From positions 1,240,001-1,304,000 of the forward strand of contig NZ_CP082839.1 in the NCBI RefSeq assembly GCF_019930585.1: a stretch of 64,000 bases of DNA, read 5' to 3'. Positions 36,172 to 45,332 of this stretch are shown in pieces. The position numbers and the translations under genes were made by a program. The stretch comes from Sphingomonas nostoxanthinifaciens (lineage in GTDB: Bacteria > Pseudomonadota > Alphaproteobacteria > Sphingomonadales > Sphingomonadaceae). The first letter of the stretch is position 1, and each line of letters opens with the position of its first letter. Under the pieces are notes generated by a model, which was given only the letters and a program-made list of their open reading frames with translations, made no database searches and had not been told where the DNA came from.

Positions 36172-36534
36172 ATGACGGAGCAGATCGAGACGACCAGCCT
36201 GCTGGCGCAAGCGCGAACCGGCAGTCTCAAGGTCAGCTCGCGGGACGGCGATTCGCTCGGCAGCGTACATGCCCTCATGGTCGACAAGCGGACTGGGCGA
36301 AGCACCTATGCGGTGCTCAGCGTCGGCGGCTTTCTAGGCATGAACAGGAGCTTCTATCCACTTCCTTTCGAGCTGCTGACCTATGATGCCGCGGAGGATC
36401 GCTACGTCGTGACGATTGATCGGCGTCTGCTTGAGGGAGGGCCTAGCTGGGCCAACAATCCACCCGAGTTCAATCAGGCGTATGCCGACAGGGTCGCTAG
36501 CTATTACGGTGTCGCCCCTGCAAACATCGCCTAG
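36172..36534 (+). CDS. PRC-barrel domain protein
   Basis: A 120-residue cytosolic protein. The PRC-barrel is seen in SRDGDSLGSVHALMVDKRTG and YAVLSVGGFLGMNRSFYPLP, followed by AEDRYVVTIDRRLLEGGPSW. These small barrels bind partners in photosynthetic, RNA-processing and stress contexts. GAGGA precedes the ATG. Stands alone on the plus strand. Confidence 0.88.
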   Translation: MTEQIETTSLLAQARTGSLKVSSRDGDSLGSVHALMVDKRTGRSTYAVLSVGGFLGMNRSFYPLPFELLTYDAAEDRYVVTIDRRLLEGGPSWANNPPEFNQAYADRVASYYGVAPANIA

Positions 36535-37152
36535 CCGCATCGACCGCCCCGCTCATTCCGGTCGGTGCGTCACCAATGAAGCTTTACGGCCGGCATCGCT
36601 GATCGACGGAGCGCCGAGGACACGGCGAGCGCGCTTGTTCTCACAACTCCGAAAATCGTCGCGAGATGCGACTGGTATAGCGCCACGTAGTCGTTTGCAC
36701 TCAGTGCAGCCGCAGCTTTGTCACCCTTTCAATCCCAGTCTGGTGACGCATTGAAAAAAGAGCAGGGACATGCGGCTGAGATATCGCGTGCAATCGCGGC
36801 GTTCGAGTTCACCGTTCCGATCTCGGCGTCCGGGAGGGGGCGTAAATCAGATCTGCCGTTCGTTATCGTTCGCTATAATAAATACTGCCTGCTTGCTGCC
36901 TAGTACCGCCACCATCATGCTGCAAAGTTGGTGGCATCGGCGATCAACCTTCGCTGCATGGGCTACCTCGAAAGATCGGAACTCCCCGGGCGAACGGAAG
37001 CCGGCCTACCGTAGCTTTCTGCACCTGTTTGCCGTCGCAGGAGGGCTAGGTAGCTCGCGATCAGGTCCGGCTGGGACGCAATCCTCTCTAAGTCTAGAAA
37101 TGGATCACCTTATATCGATCCTAGTCGCCGCTAAAATCGCACCTTCACCTCA
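36535..37152. other. Intergenic region of 618 bp, no gene recognised
   Basis: Several overlapping short frames without conserved features. It separates the PRC-barrel gene from the convergent kinase/KaiC operon and may hold a terminator, but no clear hairpin with a T-tract was seen. Confidence 0.4.
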
Positions 37153-39126
37153 TCACATTGCGCGCAGATGCGGTTTCCGTACGGTTGAGGATCGGATCAG
37201 CTCGTCGAGCCGCCGTGCGAGATCTACCTGTCGAAACGGTTTCGCCAAGCGTGCGACATCTGCCGGTACATCTTCGCCCGCAGCGGCATAGCCGGTGACG
37301 AGCAACGACGGGATCTTAAAGGGCGAGATTCGCAATTCGCAGATGAGCGCTCCGCCTGTCATGCCGGGCATCAGATAGTCGCTTACCAGCGCATCTGCCT
37401 CGGTGCCGGACTGGACGGCAGCGATCGCTTGACTCGCGGATCCGAATTCTACGACCGAATATCCGAGATCGCGGAGCATATCCGCCGTGGCGGACCGAAC
37501 CAGCTCTTCGTCATCGACGAGCATCACTGTAGCGGCGCTATGGGCTGCGATTGGCTCGACCACGTCCGACGAAGCCGTTTCGGCTATATCGCGGGTGGCC
37601 GGCAGCCACATTTCGACCGATGTTCCCTTGCCGGGCGTACTGGTCAGATTGAGTGTTCCACCGGACTGGGCAGCCAAGCCGTGGATCATCGACAGGCCGA
37701 GCCCAGTTCCCTTGCCGACGCCCTTGGTCGAGAAAAACGGTTCAGTAGCGCGGGCAAGCGTCGCGGCGTCCATCCCCGTTCCCGTGTCGATCGCCGACAA
37801 CCGGACGTAGTGCCCTGAAGACAGCCCCAGAGCGTGCACACCGTCGATTTCGAAAAACCGGGCCGCCAAGGTCAGGCGTCCCCCGCCAGGCATCGCATCT
37901 CGGGCATTGATGGCGAGGTTGAGTAGGGCTAACTCGAGCTGATTAGGGTCGATACGCGCCGACGGGAGATTGCTCGGGACATCGAGCACCACGTCGATCG
38001 TTGGCCCTAGCGATCGCCGGATCAGATCAACAATCCCGTCGATCAAAGCGGCAACGTCCACCGCCTTGGGTTGCAGGGCTTGGCGGCGCGCGAAGGCCAG
38101 GAGACGCTGCGTCAGCGTCGCGGCCCGCTCGGCCGCCTGCATGGCGCCGGCGACCATCTTTTGAGTGCGTTCGTCATCTTTGTGCCGCCGCCGGACCATA
38201 TCGAGGCTGCCTACGATAGGCGTGAGGAGATTATTAAAGTCATGGGCGACGCCGCCGGTTAGCTGGCCGATCGCGTCCATCTTGTGCGCCTGCGCGAGCT
38301 GGGCGTCAGCCTCCTTGCGATCGGTGACGTCTGATATGACACCGGCGATGCCGACGGGTTGTCCATTGTCATACCGGACACGCCCTTTGGACACGATGTA
38401 GCGGGTTGCCCCGTCTGCACGAACGATCGTGCATTCCAAATCGAGCGCGCCACTCGTGAGGGCCCGTTCGAACACGATCTGGATATCGGCCCGCTGTGAT
38501 CGAACGACATGCTCGATGAAAGTCTCGAGCCGCCAAATGGGCCGCCGTTCCGGATATCCGAAAATCTCGTCGTGCCGTTGCGAGCGTCTTGATTCTCCGG
38601 TCAGCAGATCAAGATCCCAGGTTCCCATGCCCGCCGCTTCGAGCGCGATCTCGAGACTGCTTCGCGCGGCTTCCAATTCTCGTGTGCGATCGACCACTGT
38701 GCGCTCGAGGGTAGCGGCTGCGGCCTGGACTTCGAATTGCCGAGCCCGCGCTTTCAGAGCAGAGCGGACGGCGCCCAGCATGGCCTCGGCATGGAGCGGC
38801 CGCTCCAACAAAACCACGTTGCCGAGATCCGTGAGCCTCTTGGTGGCCAAGGCCGAGCGGGGCGCCTTGCCGCCATTGGCAAGCACGATGAAGGGCAGAT
38901 CCGACCAGGAGGGCTGACTAGTCGTCCAAGCGGTCAGCGCATGCTGATCGCCTCTGGCCAATGCCTCCTCGGTGATGAGCACGGCGCCTGCGCCGACGCG
39001 CAACGCGTCCAGCAGGTCCATCGTCGACGCGCAGACAACGGGATCGATGGCGTTTTTGGACAGGAGATCTGCTGCGATGGCGGCGTCTCGCCCACGCGGC
39101 GCGAGGACGAGGACGCGCCTGTCCAT
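37153..39126 (-). CDS. Hybrid sensor histidine kinase with terminal receiver
   Basis: A 657-residue cytosolic protein with no membrane segments. Residues 1-125 resemble a receiver fold lacking the Asp (GAGAVLITEEALARGD at the site). A coiled linker and a PAS domain (GTWDLDLLTGESRRSQRHDE) follow, then HisKA ([21 protein letters not shown]-box), HATPase (NLAINARDAMPGGG, DTGTGMD, GKGTGLGLSMIHGL) and a C-terminal receiver (VMLVDDEELVRSATADM, ALVSDYLMPGMTG). The ATG overlaps the TGA of the KaiC-like gene (TGATG), so the two are translationally coupled. Confidence 0.9.
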   Translation of the reverse strand: MDRRVLVLAPRGRDAAIAADLLSKNAIDPVVCASTMDLLDALRVGAGAVLITEEALARGDQHALTAWTTSQPSWSDLPFIVLANGGKAPRSALATKRLTDLGNVVLLERPLHAEAMLGAVRSALKARARQFEVQAAAATLERTVVDRTRELEAARSSLEIALEAAGMGTWDLDLLTGESRRSQRHDEIFGYPERRPIWRLETFIEHVVRSQRADIQIVFERALTSGALDLECTIVRADGATRYIVSKGRVRYDNGQPVGIAGVISDVTDRKEADAQLAQAHKMDAIGQLTGGVAHDFNNLLTPIVGSLDMVRRRHKDDERTQKMVAGAMQAAERAATLTQRLLAFARRQALQPKAVDVAALIDGIVDLIRRSLGPTIDVVLDVPSNLPSARIDPNQLELALLNLAINARDAMPGGGRLTLAARFFEIDGVHALGLSSGHYVRLSAIDTGTGMDAATLARATEPFFSTKGVGKGTGLGLSMIHGLAAQSGGTLNLTSTPGKGTSVEMWLPATRDIAETASSDVVEPIAAHSAATVMLVDDEELVRSATADMLRDLGYSVVEFGSASQAIAAVQSGTEADALVSDYLMPGMTGGALICELRISPFKIPSLLVTGYAAAGEDVPADVARLAKPFRQVDLARRLDELIRSSTVRKPHLRAM

Positions 39127-40724
39127 CAGCCGGCGTGTCCGGCGCCGGTGCCGGCATCGCTGGCCAACAGTGTCTTGCTCTCTCCCGAGAAGGTCGGAAC
39201 GCCGGTCAAAACGCCCTGGAAGTCGCGCAACGGTGCGCCGAAGGCGACGCCGGAGTCGGCGATCCTGAATTCGCGGATGGTGCGCTCGTGCTTCGCCGTT
39301 CGGGTTTTGATGACGGAGATCGCCTGGCGAACCTCCCCATAGGCTTCGAAATAGCGAAGCTGGAGGACGGTGTCGGCGAGATAGCTCAGATCGATGTCGG
39401 AGCGGATGTCGCCCATGACGCCGTGCAGACCAAGAATCAGAAGCGAGACGACACCGAGCTGGCCGAGATAGGTCAGCAGTTCATGCATCTGGAGGATGAG
39501 AAACTGCTCGTTTGGCATCGACTGGAGATACGCATTGAGGCTGTCGATCACGACGACCTTGGCGTCGTGGTCTTCCACCGCTTGGCGAACCGCGCCTGCG
39601 AACTCGCCGGGCGACAGCTCCGCTGGGTCGATCGCGCGCAACAAGAGCTGGCCGCTGTCGACATAAGGTTGGAGGTCCATGCCTAACGCCGCTGATCGCC
39701 TCATCAGGGTTGGTAGGCGCTCGTCAAATAGGAAGTAGACCGCATGATCGCCGCGCTCGAGGGCCGCGACCATGGACTGTACCGAGGCGGTCGTTTTGCC
39801 GACGCCGGCGGGGCCGGTAAGCAAGGTCGCGGTGCCGGGAACAAGACCGCCGCCAAGCAGCGCGTCGAACTCGACTGAGCCAGTCGAGACGAAATCGTCG
39901 GCGTACTCGGTCCCGTGGTCCGCCGCGACCAGCCGGGGATAAACGCGCAGGCCACCGCGCTCGATCTCGAAGTCGTGATAGCCACCGCGAAAGCGGACGC
40001 CGCGCATTTTGACAATATGGACGCGCCGCCTTTGCGCACCGAAGCCGGATAGGATCTGCTCCAATGAGATCACGCCATGCGCGATGCTGTGGAGCTGGAC
40101 GTCGCTGCCTGACGTGCTCTTGTCGTCGAGGACGAGCACTGTGCAGGCGCGCGTCGTGAAGAAATGCTTGAGTGCCAGGATCTGGCGGCGATAACGGATC
40201 GGGCTCTGCGCCAGAAGGCGCAGCTCCGAGAGGCTATCGATCACAACCCGCGTGGGATGGACCTCATCTACCTTCGCCATGATGCCGCGCAGGGTTTCTC
40301 CGAGTTCAACTTCACTTGGGTGTAACAATGTCTGTTCTTGGTCTTCGGCGAGCCCCTCGGCCGGCACCATCTCGAACAGACTGATCGGGTCGAGCGACCA
40401 GCCGTGGGTCTTTGCCACCGCCCGCAATTCCACCTCGGTTTCCGCGAGTGTAATATATAAACCGGTCTCACCGACTTTCGCGCCAGCAAGGAGAAAACCT
40501 AGTCCGAGCGTGGTCTTGCCCGTCCCAGGAGTGCCTTCCACAAGATACAAACGATCGGGGGTGAGGCCACCACCTAAGATATCGTCGAGTCCCGAAATGC
40601 CCGTCTGCGCTGGTTTGCTATCTCCATTGGTCGGCACTCGGAATCCCCATGCATCGCTGATTTGCCGAGCAGAGTAACGCGGCTCAGCGGCGATCGATGC
40701 ATTGAGGGCGATCGTCAGTGCCAC
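39126..40724 (-). CDS. KaiC-like double-domain RecA-type ATPase
   Basis: A 532-residue protein with two KaiC/RadA-type domains: Walker A EGTPGTGKTTLGLGFLLAG in the first and TGPAGVGKTTASVQ in the second. At the catalytic-Glu position the first domain reads LAET and the second FDER, each keeping one acidic pair member. At the place of the Ser431/Thr432 phosphosites of cyanobacterial KaiC, an eye alignment of DLSYLADTVLQLRYFE gives Ser-Tyr. No KaiA or KaiB is nearby; the partner is the hybrid kinase. Start is GTG 40724, with other starts possible. Confidence 0.85.
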   Translation of the reverse strand: MALTIALNASIAAEPRYSARQISDAWGFRVPTNGDSKPAQTGISGLDDILGGGLTPDRLYLVEGTPGTGKTTLGLGFLLAGAKVGETGLYITLAETEVELRAVAKTHGWSLDPISLFEMVPAEGLAEDQEQTLLHPSEVELGETLRGIMAKVDEVHPTRVVIDSLSELRLLAQSPIRYRRQILALKHFFTTRACTVLVLDDKSTSGSDVQLHSIAHGVISLEQILSGFGAQRRRVHIVKMRGVRFRGGYHDFEIERGGLRVYPRLVAADHGTEYADDFVSTGSVEFDALLGGGLVPGTATLLTGPAGVGKTTASVQSMVAALERGDHAVYFLFDERLPTLMRRSAALGMDLQPYVDSGQLLLRAIDPAELSPGEFAGAVRQAVEDHDAKVVVIDSLNAYLQSMPNEQFLILQMHELLTYLGQLGVVSLLILGLHGVMGDIRSDIDLSYLADTVLQLRYFEAYGEVRQAISVIKTRTAKHERTIREFRIADSGVAFGAPLRDFQGVLTGVPTFSGESKTLLASDAGTGAGHAG

Positions 40725-41076
40725 GGATTGCTTATCCGTTCAGTTTCAATGAATTTGGGATGGCACGGTTGCAGTCCAAAGAGACGCTTCGTGCGTGAGC
40801 TGACGCTCATAGCAGCAATGAACTGGCCCACTTCGTCATCGGACGCGCAATCTTTTGCGGCCCGGCGGCATCTCAAGCCAAGATGAACTATGTCTAAAAT
40901 TAGCGACCGCGGGGACGACGCTGAATGTTCATTTATGGATCTTGCGGGGTCTAATGCTACCGGGTCGCCAACTGCCAGCGGGCGCGGCGGCTTGGACTGA
41001 GTCGCGCGGGCCCGATCGGCCGGACCGGCGAAGCTCGGCGATACCCGACCGGGCTCAAGCGGCGAAGCGTTCCCAC
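40725..41076. other. Intergenic region of 352 bp
   Basis: Upstream region of the KaiC-kinase operon and downstream of the glycan operon. GC-rich near 41000-41060 with several short inverted repeats; no gene recognised. Confidence 0.4.
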
Positions 41077-41937
41077 CTACGGAGCCTCGATCTCCGCACG
41101 ATTTGGCACAACGCGCGCGGCTTCCATTTCGGAGTTAGATGGCAGGCGGAGCAGCTCGAGTGTGTCGTCTCGCCAACGCACCAAGCCTAGCTTTACGAAG
41201 GCCTCCAGCCAACCTTCCATCGGCCATCGGTCCCACCGCGCTCGAAAATGACGCGCGTTGCGCACGATATCCATGACGTGCTGAACGGGCGGATCGTAAC
41301 TGTCGTGATATTGATGGCAGGCGATCGCGCCACCGACGAAAAGCAGCTTGCAGCCGGCCCGCGATACCCGAAAGGCAAAATCCGTATCCTCGGCGCCGTA
41401 GCCGGAGAACTCCTCGTCGAACCCGCCAAGTGCCGAGAAGCGACCGCGACGTATCGCGAAGGCGAGCGACCAGAACAGACCGGGGTTGGCCTCTTCGCGT
41501 ATGCCCGTCTCAGGAAAGAGGCGAACAGGGTGATGAGATCCGAGCGCGAGCAACTCGGCTTCGGTCCAGTGGCCGCGCGCGTCAGCTGGGCCCAGATAGC
41601 GCACGTCCGCGCAGAGCAGAGCATCATGATGTGCCAGCGCCGCAACGAGATTTCCGATGCAGTTCCCGAGCGGGATACAGTCGACGTCGAAGAAGATAAG
41701 GTTCTCGAACCGGGCCAGAGACGCCGCCCGGTTACGCGCGGCAGCGAGCGGCAGACCTTCGCATTCGAAGCGATCGATGCGGATCGGAAAGAGCGCCGGG
41801 TCCACCTCGACCGGAACGTCACTCATGTCGACGATAATGAGCTCATCGGGCTGTTGCGCGCTCCGGCGCAGACCCTCGACGAGCTGAAGAAGATGTGCAC
41901 TTCGATTGCGGACGATGGTGAGGGCCGATACGCCCAT
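41077..41937 (-). CDS. Family 2 glycosyltransferase (operon gene 7)
   Basis: A 286-residue cytosolic GT-A enzyme. VSALTIVRNRSAHLLQLVEG begins the nucleotide-binding fold, ENLIFFDVDCIPLG supplies the DxD metal site, and GGFDEEFSGYGAEDTDFAFR the ED acceptor/catalytic block. The ATG at 41937 overlaps the stop of the methyltransferase gene (TGATG), fixing the start. Last gene of the seven-gene operon. Donor and acceptor unknown. Confidence 0.88.
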   Translation of the reverse strand: MGVSALTIVRNRSAHLLQLVEGLRRSAQQPDELIIVDMSDVPVEVDPALFPIRIDRFECEGLPLAAARNRAASLARFENLIFFDVDCIPLGNCIGNLVAALAHHDALLCADVRYLGPADARGHWTEAELLALGSHHPVRLFPETGIREEANPGLFWSLAFAIRRGRFSALGGFDEEFSGYGAEDTDFAFRVSRAGCKLLFVGGAIACHQYHDSYDPPVQHVMDIVRNARHFRARWDRWPMEGWLEAFVKLGLVRWRDDTLELLRLPSNSEMEAARVVPNRAEIEAP

Positions 41938-42518
41938 CAACGCTTCTCCCACAGATCAAGTCGGTATCGATCGCGACGCTCGGCCATCACCACCGAAAAG
42001 TCTTCGGCGAGCCCCGCCCAAAGCGCTTCGACCGCCGCATCGCCACTGTGGGGATAATCCGTCTCGCCTGTATAATGGACGAGGATGATGCGCCCGCCGG
42101 CCTCGACACTGGCGCGCAGCCATTCGCAGGCTCGGTCGAGATCGGCGACGCTCCAGTAATAAGCCACTTCCGACAGGATCACGAGATCATAGGGTGCGTC
42201 ATTGGGCACATCGTTAGGGAAGGCCATGCGCTTCAAGGTGAGGCCGGGCCGGTCGCCAACCCGCTGGCGCGCCTTGGCAAGCGCCTTGCTGCTGATATCG
42301 ACGGCGAGCAGGGTATCGCACAGGCCGACGAGCTGGCCCGTCAACACCCCATGCGCGCAGCCGATCTCGAAGGCCCGAACGTAGCGCCGGTCGGCCAGAA
42401 CGTCATGGGTGTGCTGAAACTTGGCAGCTTCATAGTCGCTGCTTGCGAGATCCCAGGGGTCGTCATCGGCCGCGAAGATTCCGTCGAAATAAGCGGCATT
42501 CAGGCTCGATCCGCTCAT
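41937..42518 (-). CDS. NodS-like SAM-dependent methyltransferase (operon gene 6)
   Basis: A 193-residue enzyme. AYFDGIFAADDDPWDLASSD with DYEAAKF matches the opening of the NodS family, FEIGCAHGVLTGQL is the SAM-binding motif I, and ILSEVAYYWSVADL and HYTGETDYPHSGD are further family blocks. NodS N-methylates the free amine of a deacetylated chitooligosaccharide. Its ATG overlaps the PIG-L stop (ATGA). With a deacetylase directly upstream, N-methylation of an amino sugar is a reasonable inference. Confidence 0.85.
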   Translation of the reverse strand: MSGSSLNAAYFDGIFAADDDPWDLASSDYEAAKFQHTHDVLADRRYVRAFEIGCAHGVLTGQLVGLCDTLLAVDISSKALAKARQRVGDRPGLTLKRMAFPNDVPNDAPYDLVILSEVAYYWSVADLDRACEWLRASVEAGGRIILVHYTGETDYPHSGDAAVEALWAGLAEDFSVVMAERRDRYRLDLWEKR

Positions 42519-43183
42519 GTCCTGCCGCTCCTGATGGTGAGAATATCGTTCGCCGACATGCGCAGCTTCTCCGGCGGCAGCCGAAAGCCGGCTCCCAGCA
42601 TGGGCGACATCTGGCTGCGATGCGCGCGGAGCGCATGGCGTCGTATGCCCGGCGGCATGGCCGGTATCGCGAGGCGACGGCCGGATGCCGGGAGCGCGCT
42701 CCAGACGTGATAGGCGAACAGCGAGACGGGTCGGCGCGCGAGCCGTATAGCCGCGTCGGCAAGTCGATAAGCCGCTACGTGGTCGCAATGCGCCTCGGTG
42801 CGGTCGGCGACCGCGATGGCATCGATCTGGCGACGGCGCAGAAGCGCTGCGAGCCACGCAGCATCGCGCGCGAACGCACGGCTATCGGCTTTATGGGGAT
42901 GCGCGTCATGCCATCCAAGCCATTCGACCGGAACATCGCCGCCTCCCAGCCGTCGGATCGCCCGATGCGCCTCGCCCCGACGGGTCATGCTCACGCGCGG
43001 CGTGCCGGCGGGATGCGACCCGCTGCCGTCGGTTAAAAAGGCGACGCCGCCGAGCCGGCCGGCTGTCGCCGCATGCGCGATGAGCGCCCCGGCACCCAGG
43101 GTCTCGTCATCCGGATGCGGCGCCAGCACCAGCCAGCGTGCCTTGGCCCAGCGGCTGGAAGTCAGCGGCTCGGCGGTCACCAC
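42515..43183 (-). CDS. PIG-L family deacetylase (operon gene 5)
   Basis: A 222-residue metalloenzyme. LVLAPHPDDETLGAGALIAH carries the zinc-binding HPDDE motif and ADRTEAHCDHVAAYRLA the distal HxxH-type ligand. PIG-L/LmbE enzymes remove N-acetyl groups from GlcNAc-type sugars. It starts at GTG 43183 (or the next codon), overlapping the upstream stop by a few bases, and is coupled to the methyltransferase. The C-terminal ~50 residues (SQMSPMLGAGFRLPPEKLRM) are typical of this sub-branch. Confidence 0.88.
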   Translation of the reverse strand: MVTAEPLTSSRWAKARWLVLAPHPDDETLGAGALIAHAATAGRLGGVAFLTDGSGSHPAGTPRVSMTRRGEAHRAIRRLGGGDVPVEWLGWHDAHPHKADSRAFARDAAWLAALLRRRQIDAIAVADRTEAHCDHVAAYRLADAAIRLARRPVSLFAYHVWSALPASGRRLAIPAMPPGIRRHALRAHRSQMSPMLGAGFRLPPEKLRMSANDILTIRSGRT

Positions 43184-44283
43184 AGCCGATCGTCCGGGTT
43201 CCAGACATCGTGATCGAGGAGGGCTTTCGCGGCCTCGTCGCGCGCATGATCGGGACCGGCCTGTCGTAGGTAGAGCGAGAGATCGCGGATGATCTTGTCA
43301 GCACGTTCGCCATCGAACGCGCTGCGGGTGCCGAGGAGGCGGGCGGCCGCCTCCATGACCGTAAAGCCGGCCTGTTCGACGATCCCGCGGGTAAGCCGCG
43401 CGATCGCGACGGCGTCCGCGTCCCCATGGGCGAAGCGACGCGCGGCCTCATCGACCCACAGCCCGGCGCTGCGCGTCGCCACGACGGCCTCGGCGAAGCG
43501 CGCGCGTTGCATGGGATCGCCACGGGCCACGTCGCGCATCGACCGGCGCACCTCGATCAGCAGAGCTTCGATCCCGCCGAGTTGGACCGCGCAAAAACGC
43601 CAGGCGCCGGCGGTGAAGCGCGGATCACGATCATAATCGCCTGGGGCGCCCAGCAGCATGGCGGGGTCGATCGCAATATCATCGAGCGAATAGCGCCCGC
43701 TAACGGTGGCGCGCATGCCGCGCACACGCCAGGCCGACACGTCGCTGCGCGCGCGGTCGTTTGCAGGCGTGATAACCAGCTGCCGCTCGCTGCCCTCGAG
43801 CGCAGCCGTGGCCAGCGCATAGTCGAGGCCACCTGCACCGCTGGCGAAGATCTTCTCGCCGGTCAGGTGGATAGGATCTTGCCCCTCGATCCGCACGCCG
43901 GGTTGCGGCTCGGTCGCCCAAACCCCAAACCAGGCGCCCGCGTCGAGCGCATGCGCGAGCCATATGCGCTGCTCGGGCCTTGCATACCAGTCGAACAGCT
44001 GCAGCGCGTTGACGTGCCCCTCATAGAGCCGTCCGATGCTGAGATCTCCGCGTCCGACGAAACGAAGCGTGCGCGCCATGTCGGCGCAGAAAAGCTGTGG
44101 ACTGGCGAAAGCGTCGCCGCCGCAGGCAACGGGCGCGAAGCGGCGATGATAACCGGCGTCGTAAAGAACCCGCAGGCTGTCGATCGGAAAGTTTGGCGCA
44201 GCATCGTATCGCGCGCCGAGGGCAGCGAGCCGCTCAGCGACATCATCCGGTTGAACCGGAATGGAGTGGGCGGCCGACGTCAT
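43177..44283 (-). CDS. Acyl-CoA-dehydrogenase-fold flavoprotein (operon gene 4)
   Basis: A 368-residue protein with the ACAD plan: N-terminal helical domain (FRFAPVACGGDAFASPQLF), a beta domain with the FAD-stacking ATEPQPGV and TGEKIFASGAGGLDYAL, and a C-terminal helical bundle. The expected catalytic Glu motif near the C-terminus (YEG) is not seen; the region reads IIRDLSLYLRQAGPDHARDE. That makes it more like the ACAD-fold flavin monooxygenases, a group that includes amino-sugar N-oxygenases, than a true dehydrogenase. ATG 44283 overlaps the upstream stop (ATGA). Confidence 0.8.
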   Translation of the reverse strand: MTSAAHSIPVQPDDVAERLAALGARYDAAPNFPIDSLRVLYDAGYHRRFAPVACGGDAFASPQLFCADMARTLRFVGRGDLSIGRLYEGHVNALQLFDWYARPEQRIWLAHALDAGAWFGVWATEPQPGVRIEGQDPIHLTGEKIFASGAGGLDYALATAALEGSERQLVITPANDRARSDVSAWRVRGMRATVSGRYSLDDIAIDPAMLLGAPGDYDRDPRFTAGAWRFCAVQLGGIEALLIEVRRSMRDVARGDPMQRARFAEAVVATRSAGLWVDEAARRFAHGDADAVAIARLTRGIVEQAGFTVMEAAARLLGTRSAFDGERADKIIRDLSLYLRQAGPDHARDEAAKALLDHDVWNPDDRLW

Positions 44284-45332
44284 GCGATGTGGCTCCGAGC
44301 GCGCGAATAATCGCCGTCTAGCGTGTCGAGCCACTGCGCGACCCGCCCAGAGCCGCCAGGTGCTGCGAGTCGGGCAGGCCAGACTGACACCGTGTTTTCG
44401 GCCCGTGCTAGGAGGTCGGGCCACGCGCTTGGACGTGGCCAGCCCTGCGACACGACTGCGACGCCAAGCGCGGCGAGCCGCCCGGCCTTCGAGGCTTGCT
44501 CATGGAACGGCCGTGCCTCAGGCAGGCAGACAAAGGGGCGGCGGTTTGCGAGAACAGCGCTGACGACGCCATCGCCCGCGGCGCCCACGACAACCCCTGC
44601 ACGAGCGATCAATGCGTTCGCATCGTCCACCCATCCGCGCAATTCGAGGTTAGGCGGCGACGCGGCGGGGACGGTGCAGGGGCCGATGACGCGCCAACGC
44701 CGGTGCGGCGTCGCTCGGGCCGCCGACGCCCATCGATCGCCGTCCGACACGCCGCCGCCCCGGCCAAGGACGACGAGCACCACATCGGCTTCGATTGATC
44801 CAGCTGCGACGGAGACGCCGACAATGGCCGGCGCATAGAATGTCTTGGCGCGGATCCACGCAGGGACCGCGTCATCGTCGAGTGCTTCGTCAAAGGGGGC
44901 CAGCAACGCCGCTGCGCCCCGGAACGCGTCGAGATGCGGCTCATCGAGCCGTTTGCCCGACAGCCGCACGTAGACGGTCGGGACGGATGCCAGCCGGGCC
45001 AGCATGGCGATCTCGACGGAAACGTCGACGACCAGCAGCCGGGGACGTTCCTGCGCGATCCATTGGGTGATCCGTGCCGTTCGCTGGCGGATACCTTCAT
45101 GATCGACCGGCGCGTAATGAAGCGATGCCGGACGTTCGGCCCGATCTAGGCCGGCGAAACTCGCGTCGAGGCGGTCGTCGGGCAGGTCGAGCGCCGGAAG
45201 CCCGTCACTGCAGCCTGCGAGCCCCGTTCCGAGGAGGGTGACGCCTCGCCCCAGCGCATGACCGATCGCGATGGCACGCTGCCGGTGGCCATCGCCATGG
45301 TGATGGACATAATATCCGATCGTGCGCGTCAT
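44280..45332 (-). CDS. GT-B (family 28/MurG-like) glycosyltransferase (operon gene 3)
   Basis: A 350-residue GT-B enzyme. RTIGYYVHHHGDGHRQRAIA is the Gly/His-rich N-terminal motif, and the C-terminal nucleotide-sugar half shows ALIARAGVVVGAAGDGVVSA and RPFHEQASKAGRLAALGVAV. ATG 45332 overlaps the preceding stop (ATGA). Comparable to MurG and UDP-GlcNAc-transferring relatives; substrate unknown. Confidence 0.82.
   Translation of the reverse strand: MTRTIGYYVHHHGDGHRQRAIAIGHALGRGVTLLGTGLAGCSDGLPALDLPDDRLDASFAGLDRAERPASLHYAPVDHEGIRQRTARITQWIAQERPRLLVVDVSVEIAMLARLASVPTVYVRLSGKRLDEPHLDAFRGAAALLAPFDEALDDDAVPAWIRAKTFYAPAIVGVSVAAGSIEADVVLVVLGRGGGVSDGDRWASAARATPHRRWRVIGPCTVPAASPPNLELRGWVDDANALIARAGVVVGAAGDGVVSAVLANRRPFVCLPEARPFHEQASKAGRLAALGVAVVSQGWPRPSAWPDLLARAENTVSVWPARLAAPGGSGRVAQWLDTLDGDYSRARSHIA

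Noticed and set aside
43426..44310. Plus-strand frame opposite the ACAD-fold gene
   Set aside because: Shadow of the operon gene; start and stop do not fit any neighbour.
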